Shown one piece after another: positions 6,524 to 15,807 of a stretch of DNA of 64,000 nucleotides. How positions within the stretch are numbered: position 1 is the stretch's first letter; each line of letters starts with the position of its first letter. Source of the stretch: RGIG4079 sp045576735 (lineage in GTDB: Bacteria; Bacteroidota; Bacteroidia; Bacteroidales; Muribaculaceae); NCBI GenBank assembly GCA_045576735.1, contig JAZNGZ010000001.1, positions 4,743 to 68,742 of the forward strand, read 5' to 3'. A program made the position numbers and the translations under genes. Below the pieces are notes generated by a model. The model saw nothing but the letters and a program-made list of their open reading frames with translations. It searched no databases and had not been told where the DNA came from.

Positions 6524-9500
6524 CTTCATGTAAACTTTAGTGGCTTTGTTGCCTTGCTTTTTGATGAAGATTCCTTTTGCCGGGTTGTCAACTTTTATAC
6601 CTTGAAGGTTGTAGTATTCAACCGGTTCTTCGTTAACAATTATGTCATCAATGCCTGTGGTGAGGATTTCCAATACTTGGCTTGAAGGAGCTGTGGTCAA
6701 CGTTTTGCGAGCAGGGTTCTTCATTGTGTATGCCATAAGCCCATATTGACGAGAGAATAATATCAAGTTGTCGGCAGGATCAAACATCATTTGCTCGATT
6801 GCGGCAGAACTTGCAACTGCATGTCCTACATTGATTTCGTAGCTAAATTTGAGTGAAGGGGTGTTGCCGTTCCAAGTTACATCATAGATATTCACGTTTC
6901 CGTTGTTGTCGTTGGCAACAGCGAGTTTAGTCATATCTTTATTGATGGCGATACCGGCTTCGGGAGCTTCAGTCATGTAATTGGCATTAGCCAAAGAATA
7001 AGAATTGAATTTGATGTTACCATTGTGGTCCATGAATAGGAATGCAGGCTTGATTTCGTCGGTGTTGTCGTAAGTGATATAGTTTTGGCACACCCACACA
7101 CCTTTATCGCATACAGCAACTTCAACGTTGTTGTTTGCAAGGTAGTCGGAAATTCCGTCAAACACATCGGTAGGAGTAGAGCTCCAAGAGTCGGCAGTAC
7201 CTAATTTGTAACGAATCAATTTCTTTCCTGTGCTATAGTCTTCGCAGAAAGTATACATGTAGCGTTCGCTACCAGTACCCCAGAAATCGACGCAAGTGCT
7301 ACTTCCACCCACTACAGCACTGCCATTGGTCCATTGTCCGCTTGAAGCGCGAGTGCCTTGGAATACTTGGGCGAAAGAGCTGTTGGCGGGGTTGTAAACA
7401 TATATACCGGCATTTTCATCGCTCCAGTCGCTGAGGTAGAGTTTGCCTGAATTTGCTTTGATGCGATAGGGCGAAGAACTTGTGCTTGCGCTGAATTTGT
7501 CGGCTAAGATAATGCCACCGCTTTTAGAGAGGTCGGGGAGATATGCTTGAACACCTTCGGCATATCCAACAGAAGAGTAAACGTAGCCGAAGTATGGGCT
7601 TTCGGGGTCAAGGTCGATAGTGGCACCACCACGGCGGTTGTTGCTTGTAACACCACCTTGGTTGTATATTACTTCGGCTCCGATGCTTTCTTTGTTATGC
7701 ACAGCCACACCCCAAGTGAATTTGCCTATTGGGAGGTCGCCTGCTTCTAATATAGCGCGGCACTCGCCTTTGACGAGAAGTGAAGGGATTGATGAAACAT
7801 CGATAGATGTAACTTCGCCTGTTTCAATATCGGTAAACACAATGTCGAGGCCTTCCACATCATCGGTCAATGAGTAGATGAGAGTGTATAATTCGCCATT
7901 AGGTTCAGTCTTAAATCCGTAGGCAAATGCACCGCGATTGGCCGAAGGAGTTTCGGGCTCAGGCTCGGGCTCGGGAACAATAGGAGTTTCGCCTGTGCCG
8001 TTGATTGCTTGTGACGCAGGGGCATTGGTTACGGTGTTGCGAGCAGGATTTTTCAAAGTGAACGCCATGAGACCTTGTTGACGAGAGAATAGAAGCATAT
8101 TGTCGGCAGGGTCAAATGCAATTTGCTCAACATCAGAGGTACTTGGCACTTCTACTGAATATTGGTAAGAGAGCGAAGGAGTGTCGCCGTTCCAAGTTAC
8201 TGCATATATTGTAACATTACCAACCGAATTGGCTACAGCTAAACGACTCATGTCGTTGTTGATAGCGATACCACTTTCGGGTGCTTGAGATATTGCTTCA
8301 AGTCCGCTAAGACTGTAAGAAGTGAACTTGATGTTTCCACTATGATCCATGAAAATGAATGCAGGGGCAGCTTCGGTAGAGTTGGTTCCACGAAGGTTTT
8401 GGCAAATCCACACACCTTTTTCGCAAGTCACCATTTCCACGTTGTTGTGTCCGAGGTTGTTTGTGACGGTGGCAAATGTAGCCGAAGGAGCAGCACTCCA
8501 AGTGTCGTTGTTGCCTAAATGGTAGCGAACGAGCATTTTACCGCTTGTGTAGTCTTCACAGAACGCATACATGCGACGTTCAGAGCCGGCATTATAGAAT
8601 GCGATGCCGGTTGTGCTACCACCCACTACTGTGCCACCGTTGGTCCATTGTCCGCTTGAAGCGCGTGAGCCTTGGAACATTTGGTTGAGAGAGCCATTGG
8701 CAGGGTTGTAAACATATACCCCTGAATTTTCGTCGCTCCAGTCGCTTATGTAAGCCTTTGATTGGCTCACTTTGATGCGGTAGGGTGATGAGCTTGTGCT
8801 TGAGCTAAATTTGTCGGCGTGAATGATGCCGCCGTTTTTAGAAAGGTCGGGGTTATAGCGTTGAATACCACCGGCATAACCTGTAGTAGTGTAAACATGT
8901 CCGAAGTAAGAGCTTTCGGTGTCAAGGTCGATAGCCACACCACCACGACGGTTGCTTTCGGTTGTTCCGCCTTGGTTGTGATATGCTTGTGCGGCAGTAC
9001 TTGCTTCGTTGGCAATAGATACAGCCCAAGTGTGTTCGCCCTCGCCAATGTTATCGGCGCTGATTGTTATTGAGTTGTCGCCTTTATTTACTGCGCCCAC
9101 TTCATAGGTTGAAGAGGCATTTGTAGCTTTGTTGGTGAGTATTATGCTTGCTTTGGGAGCAGTAGCGGTGCTCTTGAATGAGAAAATGTAGTCGTTACCG
9201 CTCTTTGTGAGTTTGTGAGAGTAGGCATAAGCACCTTGTACGGGAACGAGATTAATGCCTTCGCTTGAGATAGATGCTGTGGGGTAAGAGATTTTGTTGG
9301 CTTCCACGCTCACACTCATTGTGCTTGTAGCATAGTCGGGGTGAGAACATTCGATAGTGTAAGTGCCCGGAGCAACTTTGTCAAACACAAACGCTCCGTT
9401 GTAGAAATGGTCGGTAGTAACGGTTTGTAACACTTGGCCATTTTGAATCAACTTAACGGTAGCACCGTTGATGGGGAGGAAGCGGTCGAGTGTTGCTGAG

Positions 9501-10345
9501 TTGGGAGTGTAATAAGTGTGAGTGAATGTTTGTGATGCATGGCGAAGGATACCATAAATCATACCATATGAGTCTTTTTTGCCTAAAGAGAACCAATCGT
9601 TGATACCTTTGGCATAACCGATACCTTCGATGCGAGCCACTGCCGGATTCATAATCTTGTGACGTGCAGGTTGGTAGGTGTGGAAGAAACCTTCCGACAT
9701 ATACCCCGGCACATTAAGCGACCCAAGCACTTCGTAACCACTTGCGCCGGCAAGGAGGTGTGGAGAAGATGCATAGTTAGTCCACATTTGGTGAGGGTTT
9801 TCGATAAGATACCAACCGGCAGCTTTGGCACTATTATATGAAGCACTAACGCGGTCATTGTAGTAGAGAGCCATATAGTTGGTGTTGGTGCCATCTATAT
9901 AAGCATTTGAGTGGATTGAGATGAAGTAGTCAAAGTCGTTGTAGTTGGCTTCGGCTGCTACCTCGGTGAGGTCGCGGTTATAGAGCTCTTGAGTGTCATC
10001 GCCATACCAAGGGGTATTTTTTACGCGAGAGAACACGATAGGGTTTTTGAAGCTACGAGCAGCACCTATTTGGTGATGTTCGCCTGATTGGTTGAGAGTG
10101 CGGTCGAAAGGAACGCCCCATTCAATGAGTTTTTCCATGATACCAAACGCTTTCCAAAGGTTGGTGTTTGATTCGTGGAACCCAGTGGTATCTTTGAGAG
10201 CTTTGTTTACCAATGGAAGGTTACGAGTCATCCAACATCCGTGACCGGGGTTGATATATACACGAATATCGTTAACAGTAACTGCCATCATAGAAGTCCA
10301 CGCTATGACAGTCATTATAATCAATGATAGAAATCTTTTATTCAT
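6521..10345 (-). CDS. Large secreted N-acetylmuramoyl-L-alanine amidase with duplicated propeller-like modules
   Basis: 1274 residues. A signal peptide (1-21) precedes an Amidase_3-type domain (about 26-260) with the zinc-site pattern INPGHG, FHES and SIHSNA, so it should cut the MurNAc-L-Ala bond of peptidoglycan. Next is a small carboxypeptidase-regulatory-like domain (about 285-350). Then come two similar modules of roughly 400 residues (about 365-770 and 800-1215), each with a NQGG..(N)RRGG segment, SSSPYRIK, SDWSDEN and RASSGQWTNG. The end (VEYYNLQGIKVDNPAKGIFI) looks like a short T9SS sorting tail. It is therefore probably secreted or surface-held rather than a house-keeping periplasmic amidase. 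It lies 24 bases downstream of the TolB-like gene and is probably co-transcribed with it. Confidence 0.87.
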   Translation of the reverse strand: MNKRFLSLIIMTVIAWTSMMAVTVNDIRVYINPGHGCWMTRNLPLVNKALKDTTGFHESNTNLWKAFGIMEKLIEWGVPFDRTLNQSGEHHQIGAARSFKNPIVFSRVKNTPWYGDDTQELYNRDLTEVAAEANYNDFDYFISIHSNAYIDGTNTNYMALYYNDRVSASYNSAKAAGWYLIENPHQMWTNYASSPHLLAGASGYEVLGSLNVPGYMSEGFFHTYQPARHKIMNPAVARIEGIGYAKGINDWFSLGKKDSYGMIYGILRHASQTFTHTYYTPNSATLDRFLPINGATVKLIQNGQVLQTVTTDHFYNGAFVFDKVAPGTYTIECSHPDYATSTMSVSVEANKISYPTASISSEGINLVPVQGAYAYSHKLTKSGNDYIFSFKSTATAPKASIILTNKATNASSTYEVGAVNKGDNSITISADNIGEGEHTWAVSIANEASTAAQAYHNQGGTTESNRRGGVAIDLDTESSYFGHVYTTTGYAGGIQRYNPDLSKNGGIIHADKFSSSTSSSPYRIKVSQSKAYISDWSDENSGVYVYNPANGSLNQMFQGSRASSGQWTNGGTVVGGSTTGIAFYNAGSERRMYAFCEDYTSGKMLVRYHLGNNDTWSAAPSATFATVTNNLGHNNVEMVTCEKGVWICQNLRGTNSTEAAPAFIFMDHSGNIKFTSYSLSGLEAISQAPESGIAINNDMSRLAVANSVGNVTIYAVTWNGDTPSLSYQYSVEVPSTSDVEQIAFDPADNMLLFSRQQGLMAFTLKNPARNTVTNAPASQAINGTGETPIVPEPEPEPETPSANRGAFAYGFKTEPNGELYTLIYSLTDDVEGLDIVFTDIETGEVTSIDVSSIPSLLVKGECRAILEAGDLPIGKFTWGVAVHNKESIGAEVIYNQGGVTSNNRRGGATIDLDPESPYFGYVYSSVGYAEGVQAYLPDLSKSGGIILADKFSASTSSSPYRIKANSGKLYLSDWSDENAGIYVYNPANSSFAQVFQGTRASSGQWTNGSAVVGGSSTCVDFWGTGSERYMYTFCEDYSTGKKLIRYKLGTADSWSSTPTDVFDGISDYLANNNVEVAVCDKGVWVCQNYITYDNTDEIKPAFLFMDHNGNIKFNSYSLANANYMTEAPEAGIAINKDMTKLAVANDNNGNVNIYDVTWNGNTPSLKFSYEINVGHAVASSAAIEQMMFDPADNLILFSRQYGLMAYTMKNPARKTLTTAPSSQVLEILTTGIDDIIVNEEPVEYYNLQGIKVDNPAKGIFIKKQGNKATKVYMK

Positions 10346-10369
10346 GATGTGGTATATTATGATGGGTTA

Positions 10370-11251
10370 TTATTTGCTGATATTAATCACGTAGAGTTCG
10401 CCTTCGGGGGTAACGAACGAAATTTTATTGCTACCTGCTGATGGGTACATCGCTTTCACATCTGAAGTGGTGAGCACTTGAGTGGTGCTGCCATTGATGT
10501 TTTTGGCGATGAGTTTAGAGCTTGTTGTAACTCGACCATCGTCTTTGTGGTCCATGCCAATGATAACATTGTTGTCATACCACACCGGTGCACGCAATAT
10601 GCCTTGAGGCACGGGGTTGCTGCCGTCGATGTTGCACACAAAACAACCTTTTCCTACAAGGAAGTAAAGGATTTTAGTGCCGTCGGGCGATACTTGAGGC
10701 CACAAATAACTTTGACCTTCGGTGCCATGAGGAGCAACTAAAGTGGTAATGCCATTTTGTGTGATATACATGCTGCCACGGTTGATTGAGGCAACAGGGC
10801 GCGACGCTTCGCTTGCGAGAGTGCCGGCATTTGCTTTTAATGTTTTGGCTGCATCTTTGGCAAAAATATGGGTATTGCGAGTGGAGGGAGATACAATGTT
10901 TGTGGCTCCGGTAGCGATATTCACGCTTTTAAGGGTTGTGTAGCGACGTTTGTCGGCAGCATAATTGATTTCACGGAAAATAATAGTTTTGTCATCACCC
11001 GAAATTTTAAGGTCAAAACCATTGCCGGTGTCGCTGATGCGGGTTAGCTTGTTGGTAGATAGGTCTATTTTGTCAAGACCGGGAACATTGGAATGGGAAA
11101 TTACAGCCCATTGACCATCATGACTTAGTTGAGCAGTGCTCACTTTTACGCCCTCGGGAACATTCACTTTGTGGGTGCTGTTTACATTGAGAATCTGGGC
11201 GTTAACACCTAAACTGGCTAAAAGAGTTAGGCCGAAGATAATTTTTTTCAT
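10370..11251 (-). CDS. TolB/PD40-like beta-propeller, exported
   Basis: 293 residues. The signal peptide MKKIIFGLTLLASLGVNAQ is followed by WD40-like PD40 blades: LSHDGQWAVISH near residue 43, LKISGDDKTIIF near 81 and VSPDGTKILYF near 188. This is the fold of TolB and related sensor or scaffold proteins, but it lacks the TolB N-terminal domain and the Tol-Pal genes are not nearby, so it is not TolB itself. It precedes the amidase gene by 24 bases in the same orientation; a role in binding the amidase or its substrate is an inference. A TATCTTTG box at 11301-11308 (minus strand) is a likely -7 element for the pair. Confidence 0.85.
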   Translation of the reverse strand: MKKIIFGLTLLASLGVNAQILNVNSTHKVNVPEGVKVSTAQLSHDGQWAVISHSNVPGLDKIDLSTNKLTRISDTGNGFDLKISGDDKTIIFREINYAADKRRYTTLKSVNIATGATNIVSPSTRNTHIFAKDAAKTLKANAGTLASEASRPVASINRGSMYITQNGITTLVAPHGTEGQSYLWPQVSPDGTKILYFLVGKGCFVCNIDGSNPVPQGILRAPVWYDNNVIIGMDHKDDGRVTTSSKLIAKNINGSTTQVLTTSDVKAMYPSAGSNKISFVTPEGELYVINISK

Positions 11252-11400
11252 TTGGTATTATGTTAGTTTGTTGTAATTATTAGCATGGTATATTAATTTG
11301 CAAAGATATATAATTTATTGGGAAATAGGGCGGAAATGTTGAATTTTTCGTATTTTCCGTGTAAAAATGTATCAATCTGCTTGTAAATTGATATAAAAAA

Positions 11401-11434
11401 CGACGATGTGCTTATTAATCATTACACATCGTCG
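11401..11434 (-). terminator. Terminator of the serpin gene
   Basis: A perfect 10-bp stem CGACGATGTG with a 14-base loop, followed on the minus strand by six T (11395-11400). It lies about 50 bases after the serpin stop. Confidence 0.88.
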
Positions 11435-11485
11435 CATTATTATATTGGCAGTCTATTACTTTATACTGTTTACTTAGAGAGGTAA

Positions 11486-12709
11486 TTATAGGGTTTCGAT
11501 TTTGCCTATAAAGAGTATTGCACCGGTGCTGCGTTCGGTCAACGCAAAGATAAATGGGTGGTCGAGGATAAATGAAGGTATGCTTATAGGAGCGGCTTCT
11601 CCTATTAACCCGCCCGAAACCGAAGCGGCAGTTGCTCCTTCTTCGTCGATTTTGAAGAAGTTGCTTTGAAAAGCATCTGTTATGCATATGTCACCTGTGG
11701 TAGATAAATTTGAGAAATCAGCAAAAGGAGTAAACACTCTATCTATCCCCATTTGTCTATATATGGGCATCATATTGAGGCGATTTTTCATTGTAAATTT
11801 GGGGATTTTTATTGTTGTTTTGCCACTATGATAATTATTTTTAATCGATTCCCACCCTGTTGTTTTAATTTCAGTTATACAATCGTCAAATGTTTTGTCC
11901 TTATTTGGCAGTAAAAATCGGGCAGCGTAAGCACCATTTCCGAACGTGAGGCTTGCCATTGTGAAAGTTTCGGCAGTTACGTATTCTATTTTCTTTCTAC
12001 CGGTCATATAATAAACGGTGGGAAGACTATTGTCGATTGAATAAAAGAAACCTCTTTCAGTATCTTTTTTGTCAAATTTATCAGCCCATTCACCTTTGAA
12101 ATAAAGGGCATTAAGCAATACCGCTGCCGTTGAGGGAGTAATACTTCCCTGAGGTATAAGGTCGTTGATGTAACCATGTGTTTTGTCGGAACACCAATCA
12201 TTTATTTCATCTTCGGCATTTGTGCCTAATTGAAAAACATCGGCATTGTAACTTGTTTTCATGCTTGAGATAAATGACTCAAGAATGTTATATCTTTTGT
12301 TATGCCATAGTGAATTGGCGATTGATACCTCTGTTTTGGAATCAAGAAGCATGAGCTGGTTTGAGAGTTTATGCATATAACTGTTTACATCATCATTATT
12401 GCAATTCTCAAAACCAAATGCTTGATAAATCTCATCGCGAGTGGCACCGTTGGCGCCCTCAGCCGTCATGCACATTGCAAATGAAGCGCTCAATGGCGAT
12501 ACTATTGTGTTGCCACTTTCGGCATTTACATAGTCAAACATATTCCAAGCAAACATATTATTTTGCTTAGCCACAGCTAACTCTCCGCCGGTGAGATTAA
12601 TGAATTTTAATTCTGATTTTTCACCATTAGGTTCGTCATTTTCATCACAACCTATCAAAATGAAACTTGTCAGTGCCAGCATTAATGCTGAAAATAATCT
12701 TACGTTCAT
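11486..12709 (-). CDS. Serpin-family protease inhibitor, lipoprotein
   Basis: 407 residues, a normal serpin length with a lipoprotein signal (lipobox LIGC, Cys21). Serpin landmarks are clear: NTIVSPLSASFAMCMTAEGA, NSLWHNKRYNI, AVLLNALYFKGEW, and the C-terminal LDHPFIFALTERSTGAILFIGKI. The reactive-loop hinge reads EEGATAAS, which keeps the Gly at P15 and small residues at P12-P10 expected of inhibitory serpins. It should trap a serine or cysteine protease at the envelope surface; the target cannot be read from the loop (SVSGGLIGEAAPIS). It lies 77 bases downstream of the sigma-barrel gene. A TATCTTTC box at 12750-12757 could give it its own promoter. Confidence 0.95.
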   Translation of the reverse strand: MNVRLFSALMLALTSFILIGCDENDEPNGEKSELKFINLTGGELAVAKQNNMFAWNMFDYVNAESGNTIVSPLSASFAMCMTAEGANGATRDEIYQAFGFENCNNDDVNSYMHKLSNQLMLLDSKTEVSIANSLWHNKRYNILESFISSMKTSYNADVFQLGTNAEDEINDWCSDKTHGYINDLIPQGSITPSTAAVLLNALYFKGEWADKFDKKDTERGFFYSIDNSLPTVYYMTGRKKIEYVTAETFTMASLTFGNGAYAARFLLPNKDKTFDDCITEIKTTGWESIKNNYHSGKTTIKIPKFTMKNRLNMMPIYRQMGIDRVFTPFADFSNLSTTGDICITDAFQSNFFKIDEEGATAASVSGGLIGEAAPISIPSFILDHPFIFALTERSTGAILFIGKIETL

Positions 12710-12786
12710 AATAGTAATAATTTTTAATTCAATAAAACTTTTTCTATATGAAAGATACGAAAAAAATTAAAATACTGCATAGCAAT

Positions 12787-14502
12787 TTACCAATTAACTC
12801 TAATACCAATAGGAAGCGAAATTGATATGGGGTGTTTTGTGCGATATGTTTCGATATCACTGCCGTTGGGTATGTAATAATAGATATTAGGCTCGGTAAA
12901 TAACCCAATGTTAGGGGTGATTTTGTATTGTAACCCTATGCCTAATCCGACTGACCATTGTAGTGGAGCATCAATATGTTGAGATTTGTGGTATAAATTA
13001 GATTTGTATAGAATATAATCGGTTTCTTGTTTTGCTTGAATAGGTATATCCATCATAATCCCTGCCGAAGAATATATTCCCCAGTGAGATGTTTCAATCC
13101 AATTAAATGAGAGTTTTAATGGGATACCCAAGTAGTGAATGTCTTGATAACAGATGAGTCCGGCATTTTCTTTTCCTGTGATAAGTTCAGAGGATAATTT
13201 GCTATAACTTAATCCACTCTCAATGTCGAATCGTTGACTTATGCGTCGGCTTATGGAAACAGAAGCCGTGAATGGGAAATGGTGATTTTGTGAGCGAGAG
13301 ATTGTTCGTAAGCCTTGAGAGATGTATTTATTGGCAATTCGAGTAATAGCATCTTTCTCTGCTTTAGGAATATTGGCATAATTTGCATAATCTATCGCTT
13401 CTTGCCAAGTCTCTAATTCGTTGAAATCTTTTATATGTATTATACCATCGGGGAAAGCTCCATCATTTGCAAGAACTTTGACATTTGAGTGAGGATAAAA
13501 AGATTTAATATTATTTGAATAGGCTAAATTTAGATTCCACTCGGGTGTGTCGGATTCAGATGATGGGATTGAGAAATCAAGATCGGTAGTGTCATTGATG
13601 GTAATATATTCATTTGGGGTATGGTTGGGCTTAATGCTGTCAATGGCGATTGTGTCGATCGACGATTCTCGTTTCGCAATGAAACTTGTTGAGTCAATAG
13701 GTGTATAAATAGTAGAATCGGATACGGGAACAGATTCCGGTGCGATATATTTGTGTTTTGCCTGAACCCTTTTTGTTATCTGAGGTGTTTTGGTGACAGA
13801 TGGAGGGGTGACGATAGACGATGAGTCGGGTAGTTGTTCCGATTCTTTAGCCGGTTCGTTATTTTTTGAAACAATAGTGTGGATAGCATTATTTGTGTTA
13901 CGTTGCTTCGATATAAAATATATAATAGGAGCAGTTATGATAACCAATAATGCTACCAAATATTTTGATAGGTGTTGTCGTAACAGCCTTTTTGCCCTTG
14001 CTAATTGAGAAGCCGAGGAGCGTGCTGCAATGCCAAGAATGTCAGCAATTTCGTTATGGGACATTCCTTGTAATACCGACATTTTGAAAACCGACTGATA
14101 TCCTTTGGGAAGCTGCTCGATTGCTAATAAGATGTCTTTGATATCGAGGGGCGTTTTTTGTTCTGATTCAAAAGTGTGGGAGTCGTAATTATGGGGTGTT
14201 TCTTTCTCGTTGAGATCTGATAGTGAAATTGTGTTGTATTTCTCATTTTGTTCAAGATATCGAAAGGAAATATTTGATACTATGGTTGAGAGCCATTTTT
14301 CAAATCGTTTTGGATTTTGGAGTTGATTTAATTTAGAAAATGCCAAAATAAAGGCGTCGTGAGTTAATTCCTCGGCAATCATGCGGTTGCCAACAATTTT
14401 AACACATATCCTCACCATCTTATGAGAATATGTGTTGTAAAGATGACAAAGTGCGTTTTCATCACCCTTTTTTCCTCGGTTTATTAACTCTTCAATTTCC
14501 AT
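12787..14502 (-). CDS. ECF sigma factor fused to a membrane helix and an outer-membrane-type beta-barrel
   Basis: 571 residues with three parts. Residues 1-178 are an ECF sigma-70 factor: region 2 (about 12-82, with EELTHDAFILAFSKL and FEKWLSTIVSN) and region 4 (about 121-175, with LPKGYQSVFKMSVLQGMSHNE and an HTH). Residues 181-198 form one hydrophobic helix (YLVALLVIITAPIIYFIS). Residues 200-320 are a Ser/Thr/Pro-rich linker. Residues about 325-571 alternate like a small outer-membrane barrel of the OMP_b-brl/PorT type and end in an aromatic residue (IGIRVNW). In most Bacteroidetes the sigma factor and a membrane-bound anti-sigma or barrel protein are separate genes; here one uninterrupted frame joins them. 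The promoter-binding part would be cytoplasmic and the barrel periplasmic or in the outer membrane. The start ATG is preceded by an AT-rich leader. The frame shows no stop or shift at the junction. Confidence 0.85.
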   Translation of the reverse strand: MEIEELINRGKKGDENALCHLYNTYSHKMVRICVKIVGNRMIAEELTHDAFILAFSKLNQLQNPKRFEKWLSTIVSNISFRYLEQNEKYNTISLSDLNEKETPHNYDSHTFESEQKTPLDIKDILLAIEQLPKGYQSVFKMSVLQGMSHNEIADILGIAARSSASQLARAKRLLRQHLSKYLVALLVIITAPIIYFISKQRNTNNAIHTIVSKNNEPAKESEQLPDSSSIVTPPSVTKTPQITKRVQAKHKYIAPESVPVSDSTIYTPIDSTSFIAKRESSIDTIAIDSIKPNHTPNEYITINDTTDLDFSIPSSESDTPEWNLNLAYSNNIKSFYPHSNVKVLANDGAFPDGIIHIKDFNELETWQEAIDYANYANIPKAEKDAITRIANKYISQGLRTISRSQNHHFPFTASVSISRRISQRFDIESGLSYSKLSSELITGKENAGLICYQDIHYLGIPLKLSFNWIETSHWGIYSSAGIMMDIPIQAKQETDYILYKSNLYHKSQHIDAPLQWSVGLGIGLQYKITPNIGLFTEPNIYYYIPNGSDIETYRTKHPISISLPIGIRVNW

Positions 14503-14559
14503 AAAAAAATGGCGTCACATAAATATGATACGACTTTGAGGAAAAGACTGCATCGAATA

Positions 14560-14610
14560 ATGCAGAATTTACAATGCATAATGCCTAATTAATGCGGAAT
14601 GCAGAATTGC
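14560..14610. repeat. AT-rich ATGCAGAATT/ATGCATAATG repeat
   Basis: Variants of AATGCAGAATTTACAATGC and ATAATGCCTAATTAATGCGG fill the gap between the polyprenyl synthetase stop and the sigma-barrel start. It belongs to the family at 6488-6523. Confidence 0.7.
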
Positions 14611-14642
14611 GCTTTGCTACTATCAATTCTCAACTTCCCGTT

Positions 14643-15617
14643 TTATTTGTTGCGGGAGATGATGAAGTCGATGATTGCGATGAAGAAGTCGCGTGTTTGC
14701 GATTCGGGGAATTGCGATATTATTTCAACGGCTTCGTTGCGAAGGCGTTGCATTGTGTCGTAGGCATATTCGATGCCGCCATGACGTTTGGCATATTCGA
14801 TGAGGGTGTTAATCTCGTCGGTGTCGAGAATCTCTTTTTTAGAGAGTGCGAGCATTTCATCGTGTTGAGGCAATGTGTCGTTGAGCAACACATGGAGCAA
14901 GGGGAGTGTGATTTTCCCTTCGCGAAGGTCGTTGCCGGTGGGTTTGCCTATCTTTTCGTCGTTGAAATAGTCGAAAATGTCATCTTTGATTTGGAAACAC
15001 AACCCGAGTAGACGAGCTACTTGGGCAAGACGTTGGGTGTCATCGTCGGAAGCTCCCACAGCAAAGGCTCCCACTTCAACACACGATACGAATAGCGAAG
15101 CCGTTTTGCGATAAATTGTTTCGAAATAGGCGTCTTCGTTGAGATTGTGGAAGCGAGCATTATATATCTGGTCAATCTCGCCAATAGAGAGCAGTTTCCC
15201 GAGGTTGGTGATTGACTTGATGATTTTTATGTCGTTAGTTTCAATGGCTTGGAGTAGGGCAGATGAAAGGAAGAAGTCGCCCACAAGTACTGCGATGTGG
15301 TTGTCCCAAATGTTGTTGATAGTGGCTTGTCCACGACGCAACTTAGTGTCGTCGACTACGTCGTCGTGAATGAGAGTGGCATTGTGAAGCAGCTCGACAG
15401 CAGTAGCGGCAGAGATAACATTTTCGTTGACCTCGCCGAGAAGCTTGGCACTCAAAATCACAATAATTGGTCGTATTTGTTTCCCTTTTGATTTGAGATA
15501 CCCTTCAATCACTTGATTCATCAACGCATTGGGCGAGGCCAAGGTGTCGGAAATGCGTTTGTTGAGCATATCCAATTCGGGAGCGATTGATTTTTGTATT
15601 GATTGAAATGTAGACAT
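14643..15617 (-). CDS. Trans-polyprenyl diphosphate synthase
   Basis: 324 residues. It adds isopentenyl diphosphate to an allylic primer to make a long-chain polyprenyl diphosphate, for example the side chain of menaquinone. Both aspartate-rich motifs are present: LIHDDVVDD (near residue 89) and FQIKDDIFDYF (near 213), along with KGKQIRP near 46. The residues before the first motif and the overall length fit octaprenyl/hexaprenyl synthases; product length cannot be read safely. The ATG at 15617 is used; one codon upstream there is only a TTG. A TAATTTTG box at 15647-15654 is a likely -7 element. The gene is divergent from polA. Confidence 0.93.
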   Translation of the reverse strand: MSTFQSIQKSIAPELDMLNKRISDTLASPNALMNQVIEGYLKSKGKQIRPIIVILSAKLLGEVNENVISAATAVELLHNATLIHDDVVDDTKLRRGQATINNIWDNHIAVLVGDFFLSSALLQAIETNDIKIIKSITNLGKLLSIGEIDQIYNARFHNLNEDAYFETIYRKTASLFVSCVEVGAFAVGASDDDTQRLAQVARLLGLCFQIKDDIFDYFNDEKIGKPTGNDLREGKITLPLLHVLLNDTLPQHDEMLALSKKEILDTDEINTLIEYAKRHGGIEYAYDTMQRLRNEAVEIISQFPESQTRDFFIAIIDFIISRNK

Positions 15618-15807
15618 CAAAAAAGATTAAAAAGTAAAATTTCGTGCAAAATTAGTAAAACTTATAATATTAACGAGGTAAAAAATGATAAAAAGGAGCG
15701 ATAAAGTGAAAAAATGGTGATTTTTTTTAATTTTTAGGGCTTGGTTGAGGTTTTATGCGTATATTTATCGATTATTTTTGTGAAACAAGTTTATTGCAAT
15801 CTATAAG

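Noticed and set aside
14592..15011. 139-codon plus-strand frame
   Set aside because: It is antisense to the polyprenyl synthetase, which carries both aspartate-rich motifs.
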